A DNA stretch of 53,772 nt from CAZJGG01 sp964545475 (GTDB lineage Bacteria; Bacillota; Clostridia; Lachnospirales; JAISER01). Below, piece after piece: positions 36,921 to 47,400 of the stretch. The translations under genes and the position numbers were made by a program. Every line of letters starts with the position of its first letter. The stretch's first letter is position 1. Location of the stretch: assembly GCA_964545475.1 (NCBI GenBank), contig CAZJGG010000014.1, positions 1 to 53,772 on the forward strand. Direction: 5' to 3'. The notes below the pieces were generated by a model that did no database searches, was not told where the DNA came from, and was given only the letters and a program-made list of their open reading frames with translations.

Positions 36921-37753
36921 TGGTTAAGCAAAAAGCGGAGGAACCAAAAAAAGGCGCTCCGGAATATATGAGTACCTACGGCGACTTTGTTACCCTGCTT
37001 CTTTGCTTTTTCGTTCTGCTTTTCGCAATGTCTACGGTTGACGCAAAAAAATTTGAAGCCATTGCCTCATCTCTTGCCGGAAACCCAGTAAGTATTAATA
37101 CAGCAGGAGGGAAAGACACAGTAAAAGACCTTTTAGGCAGCGGTCTTATGCAAATGCCGTCAATAGTAGTAAACAAAAAAGCTACTTCAAACGAAATCGC
37201 AAGGCAGCAGCAGGCAATGGAAGAGCTTAAAAGCATGTCTTCCGACTTGAAAACTTACTTTGCTGAAAACAATGTCGCAGAGCAAATTCAAGTAGAAATA
37301 AGAGACAATCAGCTTGTCCTCACATTTGAAGAAGGAGTGCTGTTTGACTCCGGCAGGGCAAATTTAAAACAGGCATCAATATCTATTCTTGATATTGTTG
37401 CTACAGAACTTTTAAAATTTCCCAATTGCATGTTAAATATTGAAGGTCACACAGATAACGTTCCGATTAACACTATACAATTTCCAAGCAATTGGCATTT
37501 ATCCGCAGCAAGGGCGGTTGCCGTGGGAAGCTATTTCATGGATGATAAAGGATTTCCGCGAAATTCGGTTGCGGCTATAGCTCGCGGTGAATATGTTCCC
37601 GTTGCATCTAACGATACGCCGGAGGGCAGAGCTAAAAACAGACGTGTTGAAATTTATGTTAAAACAATGGAAACCGGTGGAATAAACACTGCTAGAACTT
37701 ATGCAACGGATTTAGAGGAGTCAAATAATAATGAAAATACTGCTTCTGAATAA
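36920..37753 (+). CDS. motB: Flagellar stator protein MotB
   Basis: A 277-residue MotB. The plug/transmembrane helix YGDFVTLLLCFFVLLFAMST carries the ion-binding Asp (D22). The C-terminal OmpA-like peptidoglycan-binding domain has GHTDNVPINTIQFPSNWHLS, ARAVAVGSYF and RAKNRRVEIYV. It anchors the stator to the wall. ATG overlaps the motA stop by one base, so the two are coupled. Confidence 0.96.
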   Translation: MVKQKAEEPKKGAPEYMSTYGDFVTLLLCFFVLLFAMSTVDAKKFEAIASSLAGNPVSINTAGGKDTVKDLLGSGLMQMPSIVVNKKATSNEIARQQQAMEELKSMSSDLKTYFAENNVAEQIQVEIRDNQLVLTFEEGVLFDSGRANLKQASISILDIVATELLKFPNCMLNIEGHTDNVPINTIQFPSNWHLSAARAVAVGSYFMDDKGFPRNSVAAIARGEYVPVASNDTPEGRAKNRRVEIYVKTMETGGINTARTYATDLEESNNNENTASE

Positions 37754-37765
37754 GGGGGAAAAATA

Positions 37766-38251
37766 GTGGAAAAAAACAGAATTTTCTTAATTATAGTAAT
37801 AGTTTTGATGGTTGTGTTGTTAGGAGCAATTGTCTTTTTAGGTATTACTCTGGGTAGGGTCATGAGTAATCAAGACAATAACAATAACCAAGTTGTTGCT
37901 CTTCAGCCTTTGGCTATAACGGAGCAAGAGCTTATTGAACTTACTAAGCCTATTGTTTCTAACCTTAAAAAAGGCTCAGACGGAGCAGACCATGTTAATC
38001 AAGTAACTGTAAGTGTTGGCGTTAGCAAAATGGATAAAAAGCAAAGCCCAGTTATTATTAACGAGCTTAACACAAAACAAGCCATTTTAAGAGATATTTG
38101 CGGTACAATTATTAGAAATAAAACTGTTGAAGAACTTCGCAGGGAAGACGGGCAAGAAATTTTAAAGCAAGAAATTTTAGAAAAAATACAGCAAGAATTT
38201 CAATCTAACCTTATATATGCGGTTTATTTTGCAGATTGGTATTTAGAATAA
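37766..38251 (+). CDS. fliL: Flagellar basal-body-associated protein FliL
   Basis: A 161-residue FliL with one N-terminal transmembrane helix (about 7-30, FLIIVIVLMVVLLGAIVFLG) and a periplasm-facing domain ending RREDGQEILKQEILEKIQQ and VYFADWYLE, typical of the family. It supports stator function. The start is GTG with AAGGGGGAA upstream. It lies between motB and fliM. Confidence 0.93.
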   Translation: MEKNRIFLIIVIVLMVVLLGAIVFLGITLGRVMSNQDNNNNQVVALQPLAITEQELIELTKPIVSNLKKGSDGADHVNQVTVSVGVSKMDKKQSPVIINELNTKQAILRDICGTIIRNKTVEELRREDGQEILKQEILEKIQQEFQSNLIYAVYFADWYLE

Positions 38252-38283
38252 TATAAGTAAAAAAAAGGCAGGCAGGTGGAGAA

Positions 38284-39267
38284 ATGGGCGAAATTTTATC
38301 GCAAAGCGAAATTGACGAGCTGTTAAATCAGCTTACAAGCGGCGGTACAGATAATATTGTTGTAACGCCCGCTACAAAAGAAAAGGAAGCAAAGAACTAC
38401 AATTTTGCCAGACCATCTAAATTTAATAAAGAGCAGTTAAGAACGCTTGAAATTATATTTGATAATTATGCAAGAATGGTTTCCTCATTTTTGACTGGAT
38501 ATTTGCGAACAACCTGCACACTGGAGGTTGCAAACGCCGAACAGCTTACCTATAAGGAATTTAACAACAGCCTTGTAAACCCTGTTATTTTAAGCCTTGT
38601 AGACTTGCCTCCTCTTAAAGGCTCTGCTCTTCTTGAAATGTCTGCTAATATTGGCTATTCTATTATAGACAGAGTTTTAGGCGGCACGGGAGTAACTATT
38701 AAAAAAATGAGAGATTTTTCTGAAATAGAGAAAATTCTTTTAGACAGAATAATCGTTCAAATGCTTACGTATATGGTTGAACCATGGGAAAACGTAATTC
38801 GCTTTAAGCCCAGGCTTGAAAAAATTGAAACAAACTCCCAGTTTGCGCAAGTCATATCACCAAATGAAATGATTGCGCTGGTTACTTTAAGCATTAAAAT
38901 CGGAAGCTCCGAAGGGTTACTAAATTTCTGTCTGCCTCATCTTGTGCTTGAACCTATAATGGATAGGCTAAATACTAAGTTCTGGTTCTCTCACGGGGAC
39001 GAAGAAGACAGCGAAAGCTACAAAGAGGATTTGGAAGCACAGCTTGAAAAGGTTAATGTGCCCGTTTCGGTTGTTCTTGGAAAAACTAACATTATGGTTA
39101 GCGAGTTTATTCAGCTTCAAGTGGGAGATATTATTCCCCTTGATTCATATATAACACAGGATTTGAACGTAATGATTGGCAATTTGCTTAAATTTCAAGC
39201 TAAACCCGGCGTCAGCAGGGGTAAGAATGCCATTTTAATTACTCAGTTCCTAGATAAGGAGGATTAA
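38284..39267 (+). CDS. fliM: Flagellar motor switch protein FliM
   Basis: A 327-residue FliM. The N-terminal CheY-P-binding peptide LSQSEIDELLNQL, the CheC-like middle (NYARMVSSFLTGYLRTTCTL, RVLGGTG) and the C-terminal SpoA domain (VPVSVVLGKTNIMVSEFIQL) are in order. It links FliG to the C-ring and receives the CheY signal. ATG with CAGGTGGAGAA upstream. Confidence 0.97.
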   Translation: MGEILSQSEIDELLNQLTSGGTDNIVVTPATKEKEAKNYNFARPSKFNKEQLRTLEIIFDNYARMVSSFLTGYLRTTCTLEVANAEQLTYKEFNNSLVNPVILSLVDLPPLKGSALLEMSANIGYSIIDRVLGGTGVTIKKMRDFSEIEKILLDRIIVQMLTYMVEPWENVIRFKPRLEKIETNSQFAQVISPNEMIALVTLSIKIGSSEGLLNFCLPHLVLEPIMDRLNTKFWFSHGDEEDSESYKEDLEAQLEKVNVPVSVVLGKTNIMVSEFIQLQVGDIIPLDSYITQDLNVMIGNLLKFQAKPGVSRGKNAILITQFLDKED

Positions 39268-39270
39268 CGA

Positions 39271-40539
39271 ATGGGAGATATGCTTTCTCAGGCTGAAATA
39301 GATGCTTTACTTGGTGGGTCGCCCGATTCTAACAACGAGCCGGAGCAAAATGCCCAAGCGGAATCAAATACAGACGTTAATTATACATCACATGATGATG
39401 AAATATCAGGCGAGGAAAAGGACGTTTTGGGTGAAGTTGGCAATATTAGCATGGGTACTTCTGCAACCACGCTTTTTGCTTTGCTTGGTCAAAAAGTTAC
39501 TATAGATACGCCTAAAGTTCATGTTGTTGAATGGCAGGAACTCGGCAAAAGTTATGAACGCCCATGCGTTGGTGTTAGGGTTGATTATAAAGAGGGGCTA
39601 AAAGGCTCTAATATATTGATTTTAAAGCAAAGTGATGTTAAAATAATTACTAACCTCATGATGGGCGGAACTGGTGAGGTAGGGGACGATATTGAGCTTA
39701 ATGAAATAGACTTATCAGCTATTGGTGAGGCCATGAATCAAATGGTGGGTTCGTCCTCAACGTCTCTGTCTTCATTAACAAAGATGAAAATAGATATCGA
39801 CACTCCCAAAGCTTTCATTTTAGATTTTAAAAACGATGATTTCTTTGCACAAGTTGGTTTTTTGCCTGAAGACATTGTAGTAGCTACGTCGTTTAGGATG
39901 AAAATCGGAAATTTAATTGACAGTAATATTATGCAAATATTACCAATAGAATTTGCTAAAGATATTGTAACAAAACTAACACAGGAAAATTTAAGCCCTC
40001 CACAACAATCAATTGTAAGACCGCAGCCGGAGCAGCCTGTTCAAGAGCCTTTTGTGCAGCAGCAACAACAACCGCAGCAGCAAGCAATGCAGCAAGCGCC
40101 TGCTCAGCAGCAAACCCAGCAAGCGCCGCCGCCCCCTCCAGCGCAGCAGCCTTACCCGGATGCCCAGCAATACGGTTATCCGCCGCAGTATCAGTATCAA
40201 TACGCTCCACCGCCGCCTCAGCCGCAGCAAAATATTAATGTTCAGCCTGCAACATTTGCTCCTTTTGATGTTCAAGCTGTTATGCAACAAAAAGAAAACA
40301 TTGATATTATTATGGACGTGCCACTTGAAGTTACAGTTGAGCTTGGCAGAACACGTAAAAAAATTAAGGAAATTTTGGAATTTGCACCGGGAACGGTTAT
40401 CGAGCTTGACAAACTGGCAGGAGAGCCGATTGATATTTTAGTAAATGGGAAATTTGTTGCCAAAGGTGAAGTTGTTGTAATTGATGAAAACTTTGGCATA
40501 AGGATTTCTGATATTATAAACCCTGAAAACAGGATTTAG
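39271..40539 (+). CDS. fliY: Switch protein FliY: CheY-P phosphatase plus FliN domain
   Basis: A 422-residue FliY. N-terminal MLSQAEIDALLGG is a FliM-like CheY-binding peptide; the CheC-type phosphatase has two intact E-x2-N sites (E55/N58 in GEVGN, E153/N156 in GEAMN). A long Gln/Pro/Tyr-rich linker follows (about 245-330), then the SpoA/FliN domain (VPLEVTVELGRTRKKIKEIL). It both builds the C-ring and removes phosphate from CheY-P. ATG with AAGGAGGATTAACG upstream, 3 bp after fliM. Confidence 0.96.
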   Translation: MGDMLSQAEIDALLGGSPDSNNEPEQNAQAESNTDVNYTSHDDEISGEEKDVLGEVGNISMGTSATTLFALLGQKVTIDTPKVHVVEWQELGKSYERPCVGVRVDYKEGLKGSNILILKQSDVKIITNLMMGGTGEVGDDIELNEIDLSAIGEAMNQMVGSSSTSLSSLTKMKIDIDTPKAFILDFKNDDFFAQVGFLPEDIVVATSFRMKIGNLIDSNIMQILPIEFAKDIVTKLTQENLSPPQQSIVRPQPEQPVQEPFVQQQQQPQQQAMQQAPAQQQTQQAPPPPPAQQPYPDAQQYGYPPQYQYQYAPPPPQPQQNINVQPATFAPFDVQAVMQQKENIDIIMDVPLEVTVELGRTRKKIKEILEFAPGTVIELDKLAGEPIDILVNGKFVAKGEVVVIDENFGIRISDIINPENRI

Positions 40540-40560
40540 TACTTTGAGGAGTGATAATTT

Positions 40561-40926
40561 ATGTCAGATAAAACCATTCTTTTAGTGGACGACGCCGCTT
40601 TTATGCGCATGATGTTAAAAGATATTTTAACAAAAAACGGTTATGAAGTTATTGGAGAGGCAGAAAACGGCCTTAAAGCAATTGAGAAATATAAAGAGCT
40701 TAAGCCAAAACTTGTTATTCTTGATATTACTATGCCTGAAATGGACGGTATTCAAGCCGCTAAAGGAATCAAGGCAGCTGATGGAAATGCGCTCATAATT
40801 ATGTGTAGCGCAATGGGGCAGCAGGCTATGGTTATTGAATCTATTCAGGCAGGGGCGAGGGACTTTATTGTTAAACCGTTCCAGCCGGACAGAGTTTTAG
40901 AAGCCGTGCAAAAAGTTATAGGGTAG
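40561..40926 (+). CDS. cheY: Chemotaxis response regulator CheY
   Basis: A 121-residue single-domain receiver. Acidic D10/D11, phospho-acceptor D55 in VILDITMPEMDG, S83 and K105 (VKPF) are all present. Phosphorylated by CheA (not in this window), it binds FliM/FliY and changes rotation. ATG with GAGGAGTGATAATTT upstream. It sits between fliY and fliO as in Gram-positive fla operons. Confidence 0.97.
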   Translation: MSDKTILLVDDAAFMRMMLKDILTKNGYEVIGEAENGLKAIEKYKELKPKLVILDITMPEMDGIQAAKGIKAADGNALIIMCSAMGQQAMVIESIQAGARDFIVKPFQPDRVLEAVQKVIG

Positions 40927-40933
40927 TGTTTTA

Positions 40934-41308
40934 ATGACTTTTTTAATCCAAAGTTTAGGCGGTTATATCGGTAACAACAGTGCGCTTGATTTATATGGAA
41001 GACTTGTATTTTCATTGTTTGCGTTTGTTATTGTTATTGTATTTGCGTACTTATTCACTAAATGGTTTGCTTCTTATAAATATATAAGAAAATCAAACGG
41101 AAATGTTGAAATTTTAGAAAGTGTACCCGTCGCCCATCAAAATAGCTTGTCGCTTATTAAGGTGGGTGAAAAGTACATTCTTATTGGTGTGACAAAAGAT
41201 AAAATATCTTTTATTACAGAGGTTGACAAAGCATCTATTAAGGAATATGAAAATGGCTTTCAGCAAATTCCCTTTGAGAACATATTTAACAAATTCCTAA
41301 AAAAATAG
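40934..41308 (+). CDS. fliO: Flagellar export component FliO (FliZ-like)
   Basis: A 124-residue protein with one transmembrane helix (about 23-44, LVFSLFAFVIVIVFAYLFT) and a small cytoplasmic domain with VEILESVPVAHQNSLSLIKV and EKYILIGVTKDKISFI, matching FliO. It helps assemble the FliP ring. The ATG lies 7 bp after the cheY stop with a weak ribosome site, so translation is probably coupled. Confidence 0.9.
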   Translation: MTFLIQSLGGYIGNNSALDLYGRLVFSLFAFVIVIVFAYLFTKWFASYKYIRKSNGNVEILESVPVAHQNSLSLIKVGEKYILIGVTKDKISFITEVDKASIKEYENGFQQIPFENIFNKFLKK

Positions 41309-41334
41309 ATTGCATATTGGAGTGGGCAAGCTTA

Positions 41335-42141
41335 ATGAATTTGAACGGAAAGTCGTTTAAAAGGGTACTTGTTTTTGTTGTTTTTATTTTTGTTTCTATC
41401 GGTATGCAAACAGTAAATTCCTTTGCAACGGAAGTAAATACACCAGCTGTAGAAACTAATAATGAACTTGGCATACCTGGAGTTTCTGTAAACATTAATC
41501 CTGGTACTGGCGAAACGGAAGTTGTATCAACATTGCAGCTTCTGTTTATGATTACCATTATTTCCATTGCGCCTTTTCTTTTACTAATGCTTACATGCTT
41601 TCCAAGGATTTTAATTGTTATGCATTTTTTGCGCTCTGCATTAGGGACACAACAAATGCCGCCTAATCAAGTGCTTATAGGCATATCTTTGTTTCTTACG
41701 CTTTTTTTAATGGGACCAATATTTAATACAATAAACGAAACTGCAATAAAGCCTTACAGTCAGGGGCAACTTTCTCAAGAAGTTACAATGACTACTGCTA
41801 TGGAACCTTTAAGAGAATATATGTTTAAGCAAGTTGATGATAAAAACATGCGTCTCTTTATAAGGCTTTCTGGAGAAAGTTATAACAGCCCCGAAGAAAT
41901 ACCAAACCGTGTATTAATTCCAGCGTATATGCTTGGGGAATTAACTATAGGTTTTACTATTGGGTTTTTAATTTACATTCCATTTTTGGTAATAGACATG
42001 GTTGTGGCTTCAGTACTTATGGCTATGGGTATGATGATGCTTCCTCCTGCTATGATTTCTTTACCTTTTAAGCTTTTGCTGTTTGTAATGGTAGACGGTT
42101 GGAGCTTAGTTATCCAGTCTTTAGTTAATACGTTCAAGTAA
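41335..42141 (+). CDS. fliP: Flagellar export gate protein FliP
   Basis: A 268-residue FliP with a cleavable signal peptide (1-34) and four hydrophobic helices. TMLTCFPRILIVM-like LMLTCFPRILIVMHFLRSAL, GTQQMPPNQVLIGISLFLT, and the C-terminal FLVIDMVVASVLMAMGMMML are conserved. It forms the core of the export channel. An earlier in-frame TTG (41317) is itself part of the ribosome site TTGGAGTG, so the ATG at 41335 is used. Confidence 0.97.
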   Translation: MNLNGKSFKRVLVFVVFIFVSIGMQTVNSFATEVNTPAVETNNELGIPGVSVNINPGTGETEVVSTLQLLFMITIISIAPFLLLMLTCFPRILIVMHFLRSALGTQQMPPNQVLIGISLFLTLFLMGPIFNTINETAIKPYSQGQLSQEVTMTTAMEPLREYMFKQVDDKNMRLFIRLSGESYNSPEEIPNRVLIPAYMLGELTIGFTIGFLIYIPFLVIDMVVASVLMAMGMMMLPPAMISLPFKLLLFVMVDGWSLVIQSLVNTFK

Positions 42142-42154
42142 AGGATGTGGCTGT

Positions 42155-42430
42155 ATGACACAAGATGCGGTAATTACGGTTATCCAGTCCGCACTTTATA
42201 CAATTATTTTAGTTGCGGCACCCCCTCTAATAATGGGGCTTGCAGTAGGTATTTTAGTCAGTATTTTTCAGGCGGTAACCTCTATCCAAGAGCCGACCCT
42301 TGCGTTTATTCCGAAAATACTGGCTGTTTTGGCTTCTCTTATTATTTTTGGTCCATTTTTATTATCTACTTTACAAGAATTTATTACTAATTTATATATG
42401 TCTATACCACAATATATTATTCCACGTTAA
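42155..42430 (+). CDS. fliQ: Flagellar export gate protein FliQ
   Basis: A 91-residue protein with two transmembrane hairpins. ALYTIILVAAPPLIMGLAVG and SIFQAVTSIQEPTLAFIPK are the FliQ signature. It packs around the FliP/R ring. ATG with AAAGGATGTGG upstream, 13 bp after fliP. Confidence 0.96.
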   Translation: MTQDAVITVIQSALYTIILVAAPPLIMGLAVGILVSIFQAVTSIQEPTLAFIPKILAVLASLIIFGPFLLSTLQEFITNLYMSIPQYIIPR

Positions 42431-42454
42431 GCTTTATTAAAATGAGGGTTCTTA

Positions 42455-43258
42455 ATGAGCGATTTTGCCGCATTAGTCTTATCACAGTTTCTTTTGAGAC
42501 TTGATATTTTAGTTATTATAAATGTAAGAATATTGGCATTTGTATTGGTTTTGCCAGCGCTATCCTCATCATCTATACCGAACCTTGTAAAGCTTATTTT
42601 TTCTTTGTCCATTTCTTTTCTTTTGTTCTCAACAAATCAAATTGAAACAGTTAACTATATAAATTCCGTACCCGGATTTGTCTCTTTGTTAGTAAGCGAA
42701 TTTGTGGTTGGTTTTACCCTTGCCTTTGTTGTGTATTTAATTTTCAGTGTTATGTATTTAGCAGGGCAGCTTATAGACTATCAAATAGGGTTTTCCATGC
42801 TAAGTGTGTTAGATCCGTTTACCCAAATTCAAGTGCCTGTTACAGGTAATCTTTTATATTTTATGATGGCTGCGCTTATGATACAATCAGGGGCTCTTCA
42901 AGTTTTTATTACTGCGCTTTTTGTAAGCTTTGAAAAAATCCCTCCCGGTACACAGTTTTTATGGCAAAACGATAGGCTGTTTACGTATATAGTTAACCTT
43001 TTAGGTACTTATCTTGAGCTGGGCATGAGAGTAGCAATGCCTATAATAGGGTGTATAATTCTAATAGATATTGCGTTGGGTATTTTAGTAAAATCAGTTC
43101 CGCAAATGAATGTTTTTGTTGTTGGTATGCCAATAAAACTTTTAATCGGGCTTGTTATTTTATATATAACCGTTCCGGGTATTGCTTCCATGATTGATAC
43201 GTTATATAATATGTCTAATAAGGCATTGGAAAATGTAATCGGAGGGCTGTCCCCATGA
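42455..43258 (+). CDS. fliR: Flagellar export gate protein FliR
   Basis: A 267-residue polytopic FliR. Conserved parts include RILAFVLVLPALSSSSIPN, SEFVVGFTLAFVVYLIFSVM and GQLIDYQIGFSMLSVLDP. It closes the export-gate ring with FliP and FliQ. ATG with GAGGGTTC upstream. Its stop overlaps the flhB start in ATGA. Confidence 0.96.
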   Translation: MSDFAALVLSQFLLRLDILVIINVRILAFVLVLPALSSSSIPNLVKLIFSLSISFLLFSTNQIETVNYINSVPGFVSLLVSEFVVGFTLAFVVYLIFSVMYLAGQLIDYQIGFSMLSVLDPFTQIQVPVTGNLLYFMMAALMIQSGALQVFITALFVSFEKIPPGTQFLWQNDRLFTYIVNLLGTYLELGMRVAMPIIGCIILIDIALGILVKSVPQMNVFVVGMPIKLLIGLVILYITVPGIASMIDTLYNMSNKALENVIGGLSP

Positions 43259-44364
43259 AGGAGCCTTTAAAATATACAGTTAAAATGAACCTTGGCTTTT
43301 TCGATGCAGGCGAAAAAACCGAAAAAGCGACTCCTAAAAAGAGAAAAGAAGCAAGAGGTGAAGGTAACGTTGCAAAAAGCCAAGAGGCTTCAACGGCGGT
43401 ACTTCTTCTTGCTGTTTTTTTTGCGTTTAAATATTTTATGCCTAATATGGTGAAATCCATAATGACTAATATGCAGTATAGCTTTACAATGATTAGTTCT
43501 ATAGAGGACATAATGCAGACGGATTACATTGCATATTATGTGGCATATATGTTTGGTCAGTCAATACTTATTGCTACGCCTATACTTGCTGTTGCTCTTG
43601 TTATTGGTGTTGTTATAAATCTTGTTCAAGTTGGCTGGCATCCTACAACTAAACCGTTAAAAGTAAAGCTTTCTAAAATAAACCCAATTTCCGGCTTTAA
43701 AAGAATGTTTTCTTTGCAAAGTCTGCTAAACTTGGTAAAATCCATTGCAAAGCTTGCAATTATAATAATAGTTATTTACAATGTAGTTAAAGATGAAATT
43801 GAAAAAATACCTGGGCTTTTAAGCGTTTCATTGTTGGATTCTGTTATTTTCATTGGTGATTTAATAGTACGGGTTGGGCTTAACGTTGGTTTTATGTTTT
43901 TGTTTGTTGCCATTGTAGACTATTCATATGCCAGATATAAGCACAATAAGGACATTAAAATGTCTAAACAGGAAGTTAAAGAAGAATATAAGCAGACAGA
44001 AGGTAACCCAGAAATTAAAGGAAAAATACGGCGCAAAATGCGTGAAATTTCAATGAGAAGAATGATGGGAAACGTCCCCAAGGCGGACGTTATTATAACA
44101 AACCCAACCCATTTTGCCGTTGCTCTTGAATATGACAGGGAAAAAGGATTAGCGCCGATTGTAAGCGCAAAAGGCGTAGACTTTTTAGCAAAAAGAATAA
44201 AAGATGTTGCAAAGGAAAATGGAGTAGAAATCGTAGAAAACGTGCAGCTTGCAAGAACATTATACTCAAATGTAAACGTTGGCCAGGAAATACCGCCGGA
44301 TCTTTATCAGGCTGTTGCAGAAGTGCTTGCGTTCGTATATAAGCTTAAAAACAAAACAGGTTAA
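43255..44364 (+). CDS. flhB: Flagellar export switch protein FlhB
   Basis: A 369-residue FlhB with four transmembrane helices and the cytoplasmic switch domain. EKTEKATPKKRKEAR near the start and the autocleavage motif NPTH (N283-H286) with FAVALEYD are diagnostic. It switches export specificity together with FliK. The 4-bp overlap ATGA with fliR implies coupling. It is the last flagellar gene before the sensor kinase; no flhA follows within this window. Confidence 0.97.
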   Translation: MKEPLKYTVKMNLGFFDAGEKTEKATPKKRKEARGEGNVAKSQEASTAVLLLAVFFAFKYFMPNMVKSIMTNMQYSFTMISSIEDIMQTDYIAYYVAYMFGQSILIATPILAVALVIGVVINLVQVGWHPTTKPLKVKLSKINPISGFKRMFSLQSLLNLVKSIAKLAIIIIVIYNVVKDEIEKIPGLLSVSLLDSVIFIGDLIVRVGLNVGFMFLFVAIVDYSYARYKHNKDIKMSKQEVKEEYKQTEGNPEIKGKIRRKMREISMRRMMGNVPKADVIITNPTHFAVALEYDREKGLAPIVSAKGVDFLAKRIKDVAKENGVEIVENVQLARTLYSNVNVGQEIPPDLYQAVAEVLAFVYKLKNKTG

Positions 44365-44415
44365 TAACACTGGTTTAAAAGTAGTCGATTATATATAGCC
44401 TATGGAGGTGGATTC

Positions 44416-47400
44416 ATGGGGGTAATTATGAAAAAATGCACTTTTTTAACAATCATCCTATTTATTCTGTGCTTACTTACTTTAGACATCCAGGCAGATA
44501 CATTAAAAAACTTAACAATTGCTATACCCGATAACAGACCAATATTAACAGACAGAACAATAAACCTTGCATTTAAGCAAATTCATATAGATGCAGTTAT
44601 TCAATGTTTTGAAACTGCTGATGTTCTTGATTTTGTTAATCATGGGGAATATGATGGGGCTGTTTCGTATAACCCTGACGTCTTAGAAAATTATGAAAAT
44701 CTATTAAAAGTCAACAGCCCTATTGGGCAGGTAGAGTTAACAGCGTATGCCTCCGTTTTTTCCGGCAAAAAAATAACGAGCTGGTCTCAGCTTTCAAACC
44801 AAAGAGTGGGAGTTCTTGTTCAAAATCCATATATTGTAAGTAAATTGCCTGAGGATATTAAGTCCTTGACATATAAAAGCAGTGCGGAAAAGCTTTTTTT
44901 AGGGCTTGTAAATATGGAATATGATTATGTTGTTTTTCCAAAGATAAAAGATAGCAAAGTGGGTAAGCCAGAAATTGTGGTGGATTTTGGGGTTATTGAA
45001 ACTTTAAATGAATATATTTATTTGAATAAAAGAAACGAAGATATTGTATTAGATTTAGAAAGCTCAATATATAATTTAAATCTAGACAACCTTATTAAAG
45101 GAGACGAGAACCAGAAAAAAATTCTGCACATAACTTTCAATAACAATGATGATGCGGTAAACGAAGTGCAAATTGTAAATAAGTTAAATGAGCGGTTTAA
45201 AAGCGATGCAAATGTTGAAACAATAAATATTGATTTAACTTCAAAGCATTACTACGACGCCTCTTTTAAGTATAAAGCCTATTACACAATTCTTAGAGAG
45301 GAGCTTGCTTTTTACGAGCCTTCTGTAGTTGTGGTTTCAGGAAATGAAGCGTTGACGTTTGTAAAAAACACATATTTTCAGCTATTTGTAGATGTGCCTG
45401 TTGTTATGTCTGGAATAAATGGGTATCATCCAAGCCTTATTGAAGGTTATGAGGAATACTTTACAGGAATTATTGATACAATAGCCGCATATTCGACAAT
45501 TGAAGAAATGCTAAAAGTATTTCCAGATACTCAAAGTATATATATTATTAACGATTATTCAAACACAGGTTTAAAATATAAGAGTGAAATTGAAAACGAG
45601 CTTAGAAACTCGAATTTAGATATAAAAGTAGTTTATAGCGACAACTTAAAATTTTCCGACCTTACAAATGTTGTAAAAAACTTGGAGAGTAATACCCTTG
45701 TTTTGATTGGATATTATTTCTATGATAAAAATGCCTATATATCGGTTGGAAATACGAAAAAAATGCTTGAAGAAAACTTAAAAAATCCGTTAATAGGGGT
45801 TTATTCTCAAAACCTTGAATATGGAGAAATCGGAGGGCATTTTACAAATTATGAGCTTTACGGAACAGCCTTAATGGACGTAATTTCAAAGCTGATTTCC
45901 GGGGCTAACGTCTCAGATATTAAAATAGTTCAAACAAGTGAATTTAAAAAATGGGTTTTTAACTATGAAAAAGTGACGGAAGCGAATATAAAAACGAGTA
46001 AGCTTCCACAAAACAGCGATATTATTAATATTACACCGGATTATTTAACAACGGAATCACTAAAAAATGTGATTTCGTTAATTGCTATTTATGTATTTGT
46101 ATTTGTGATAATCTGGCTTATTTATAAGCTGTTTCTTTATAATAAAAGCAATAAAAAGCTTATAGAGGCCCAAAAACATTTGCATACCGCCGAGGAACTT
46201 TTGCTTAAAGACAAGAAGATTTTTGAAATAAAGGAAAGATTAGAAAAGATTTTAAACACTGCACCTCTGGCATATGGTCTTACTAAACATGGTAAAATGG
46301 TAGAACTTAACGCATATATGGAAAAAGCCATTGATATAAAAGAGGGCGACAAAATTATTGATTTTTTCGCAGAATACAGTGATAAAATACGAATACTTAA
46401 CAGGCTCAAAAAAGAAAGCACAGTTTTAAATGAAATAGTAAGATTTAAGTTAAAAGACGGAGAAGTTCATCGTTTTCACTGCAATTGCACAAGAGTTGAT
46501 TATGAAAATGAAAGTGCATTAGCCCTTTGGGGAATTGATATTGAAGAAAACCAGCGCCACAAAGATTTGCTTGAAGTTATGCAAGAGGACATGCAAAAAG
46601 TCTTAGATTCTTTGCCGATACCTGTAAAAATACGAGACTTGCAGACTTTTAAGTTAATTTATTGTAATAAAGCATTTTTAAACTTGTTTGGAATAGAATC
46701 TCAAGAAATTGCAGAAGCACTTGGGCATGAAAAGTATTTTCCTGAATATCAATCAACAGGGGAAAAATCTATTGAAATTTACGAAAAAGAATTCAAAGAG
46801 CTAACTGGTTTTGATTATACGATTTCGTCTGAATTTGAGTTTAAAAAAATGAACGGAGAAATTTTTTCAGGTGAATCTACTTCTTGCAAAGTATACTATA
46901 ACGGCAGCTTAGCCTCTTTAAGCATTATAAAAGATTTGTCTAAGGAAAAACAGCAGGCGCAGATGCTTATTAATGCGGCGGAAAAAGAAAAGGAAGCCAA
47001 CCAGCTTAAAGGGCGGTTTCTTGTTAATATGAGCCACGAAATAAGAACGCCTATGAACGCTATTATAGGGCTTACAGATATTGAACTCAGAAAAGAGAAA
47101 AAATCTGAATCTTATGAGGTGTTAAAAAAAATAAACAGTGCGGCAAACAGCTTGCTTGAAATTATAAATGACATTTTAGATTTATCAAAAATAGAAGCAG
47201 ATAAAATAGAACTTTATGACACACAGTTTGAGCTAGAAGAAATTATAAACAATGCAATGCTTGTTGTTACACCAAGGCTTGAGGGAAAGCGAGTAGAGCT
47301 TTTGCTTAATGTTGACCGTTGTTTACCCAAATACTTAATTGGGGACAAAGTAAGGCTTTGGCAAATACTTAAAAATTTTCTAGATAATTCTGCAAAATAT

